The notes beneath the pieces are model-generated. The model had not been told where the DNA came from and did no database searches. It saw nothing but the letters and a program-made list of their open reading frames with translations. 64,000 nucleotides of DNA from Macropodus opercularis (lineage: Eukaryota; Chordata; Actinopteri; Anabantiformes; Osphronemidae), in NCBI GenBank assembly GCA_030770545.1, contig CM061097.1, positions 19,548,501-19,612,500 on the forward strand, in the 5' to 3' direction. This document shows positions 62,201 to 64,000 of the stretch, piece after piece. Made by a program: the position numbers and the translations under genes. Position 1 is the first letter of the stretch. Each line of letters begins with the position of its first letter.

Positions 62201-64000
62201 ATGAAGAACGCTTGCTATTCTCTGACTTTGTACTAACTATCGCTGATTGCAATGAAGAACGTTTGCTTTTCTCTAACTTTGTACTAACTATCGCTGACTG
62301 CAATGAAGAACGTTTGCTTTTCTCTAACTTTGTACTAACTATCGCTGACTGCAATGAAGAACGCTTGCTTTTCTCTAACTTTGTACTAACTATCGCTGAC
62401 TGCAATAAGGAACGCTTGCTTTTCTCTGACGTTGTAAAAACTATCACTGACTGCAATGAAGAACGTTTACTTTTCTCTAACTTTGTAATAAGTGTCGCTG
62501 ACTGCAATGAAGAACGCTTGCTTTTCTCTGACTTTGTACTAACTATCGCTGACTGCAATGAAGAACGTTTGCTTTTCTCTAACTTTGTACTAACTATCGC
62601 TGCCTGCAATGAAGAACGCTTGCTTTTCTCTAACTTTGTACTAACTATCGCTGCCTGCAATGAAGAACGCTTGCTTTTCTCTGACTTTGTACTAACTATC
62701 GCTGCCTGCAATGAAGAACGCTTGCTTTTCTCTGATATTGTACTAACTATCGCTGCCTGCAATGAAGAACGCTTGCTTTTCTCTAACTTTGTACTAACTA
62801 TCGCTGCCTGCAATGAAGAACGCTTGCTTTTCTCTGATATTGTACTAACTATCGCTGCCTGCAATGAAGAACGCTTGCTTTTCTCTAACTTTGTACTAAC
62901 TATCGCTGCCTGCAATGAAGAACGTTTGCTTTTCTCTAACTTTGTACTAACTATCGCTGCCTGCAATGAAGAACGCTTGCTTTTCTCTAACTTTGTACTA
63001 ACTATCGCTGACTGCAATGAAGAACGTTTGCTTTTCTCTAACTTTGTACTAACTATCGCTAATTGCAATGAAGAACGTTTGCTTTTCTCTAACTTTGTAC
63101 TATCGCTGCCTGCAATGAAGAACGCTTGCTTTTCTCTGATATTGTACTAACTATCGCTGCCTGCAATGAAGAACGCTTGCTTTTCTCTAACTTTGTACTA
63201 ACTATCGCTGCCTGCAATGAAGAACGTTTGCTTTTCTCTAACTTTGTACTAACTATCGCTGCCTGCAATGAAGAACGTTTGCTTTTCTCTAACTTTGTAC
63301 TAACTATCGCTGCCTGCAATGAAGAACGTTTGCTTTTCTCTAACTTTGTACTAACTATCGCTGCCTGCAATGAAGAACGTTTGCTTTTCTCTAACTTTGT
63401 ACTAACTATCGCTGCCTGCAATGAAGAACGTTTGCTTTTCTCTAACTTTGTACTAACTATCGCTGCCTGCAATGAAGAACGTTTGCTTTTCTCTAACTTT
63501 GTACTAACTATCGCTGCCTGCAATGAAGAACGTTTGCTTTTCTCTAACTTTGTACTAACTATCGCTGACTGCAATGAAGAACGCTTGCTTTTCTCTAACT
63601 TTGTACTAACTATCGCTGCCTGCAATGAAGAACGTTTGCTTTTCTCTAACTTTGTACTAACTATCGCTAATTGCAATGAAGAACGCTTGCTTTTCTCTGA
63701 CTTTGTACTAACTATCGCTGACTGCAATGAAGAACGTTTGCTTTTCTCTAACTTTGTACTAACTATCGCTAATTGCAATGAAGAACGCTTGCTTTTCTCT
63801 AACTTTGTACTAACTATCGCTGACTGCAATGAAGAACGTTTGCTTTTCTCTAACTTTGTACTAACTATCGCTAATTGCAATGAAGAACGTTTGCTTTTCT
63901 CTAACTTTGTACTATCGCTGCCTGCAATGAAGAACGTTTGCTTTTCTCTGACTTTGTACTAACTATCGCTGACTGCAATGAAGAACGTTTGCTTTTCTCT

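Larger units (their letters stand above)
36822..64000. repeat. 51-bp satellite DNA array, about 530 units, open at the right edge
   Basis: The unit runs TTTGTACTAACTATCGCTGA, CTGCAATGAAGAACGTTTGC, TTTTCTCTGAC (51 bp). It repeats without interruption from about 36,822 to the last base. Main variable columns are the base before 'act' in 'ctctNact' (all four bases), the 'gact/gcct/gtct/gatt/aatt' segment, and C/T in 'aacgYttg'. A common 47-bp variant lacks four bases, reading GTACTATCG in place of GTACTAACTATCG. A rarer 49-bp form has CTGACTGTAC. Because 51 is 17 codons, one frame per strand is open: FVLTIADCNEERLLFSD on plus, SEKSKRSSLQSAIVSTK on minus. Variation falls mostly at amino-acid-changing positions and indels break the frames, so I treat the array as non-coding. 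Confidence 0.98.

Noticed and set aside
36822..64000. Dozens of long open frames (up to 941 codons) with FVLTIADCNEERLLFSD or SEKSKRSSLQSAIVSTK repeats, as repeat-protein genes
   Set aside because: A 51-bp unit is 17 codons, so one frame per strand stays open automatically. Variation is mostly amino-acid changing and frame breaks follow the 47-bp units. No start context, splice signal or domain supports coding.
36822..64000. CRISPR-like array
   Set aside because: Repeats are directly adjacent with no unique spacers, and the sequence is vertebrate.

Overview
The window looks like vertebrate nuclear DNA, most probably from a teleost fish. The evidence is spliced vertebrate gene fragments (a TRIM8-type RING exon and three PDE9A-type exons), several interspersed-repeat types that I associate with teleost genomes, decayed endogenous retrovirus (ERV) pol genes, and a very large tandem satellite. 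No intact protein-coding gene, rRNA or functional tRNA is visible. The organism call is inference from repeat and gene families; nothing names the species.

Layout. Bases 1-8,640 hold repeat debris (SINE-like and LINE 3' ends), a 69-bp tandem duplication, an unusual polypurine/polypyrimidine hairpin minisatellite (3,085-3,955), and the first RING half of a TRIM8-like exon cut short by a repeated exon-like module (7,902-8,115). Bases 9,337-16,697 hold two decayed retroviral elements head to head: a plus-strand pol scrap, then a minus-strand gag-pro-pol element broken by frameshifts and stops. Bases 16,698-21,498 (block A) and 29,855-36,271 (block B) are diverged copies of one block. Each carries a tRNA-derived segment, a promoter-like cluster (YY1, CCAAT and CRE motifs followed by a splice donor) and a CTCF-like motif. 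Between them lie a tandem array of about 1.5-1.6 kb units with LTR-like segments and tRNA-Leu-type primer sites (21,286-24,500), a PDE9A-like gene remnant on the minus strand (24,845-25,885), an inverted repeat partner of 8,262-8,625, and a third retroviral scrap (integrase, 27,042-28,234).

From about 36,822 to the right edge the window is one satellite: roughly 530 copies of a 51-bp unit, with 47-bp and 49-bp variants. Because 51 is divisible by 3, it produces very long spurious open frames on both strands. The satellite is hierarchical: a repeat of about 4.7-5.0 kb occurs twice (37.7-47.1 kb), then a 2,369-bp higher-order repeat with unequal-exchange scars (about 46.4-54.8 kb), then a region with few 47-bp units (55.3-59.2 kb). 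Each 51-bp unit carries TACTAAC, which the 47-bp variant loses.

The parts do not form a pathway. The window reads as a repeat-rich, possibly pericentromeric or subtelomeric region where gene fragments, retroelements and duplicated promoter-like blocks accumulated beside an expanding satellite. The most original points are the satellite's architecture and its TACTAAC content, the duplicated promoter/CTCF block about 0.7-1.1 kb upstream of the array, and the seven-copy exon-like module, one copy of which is fused to a TRIM8-like RING.
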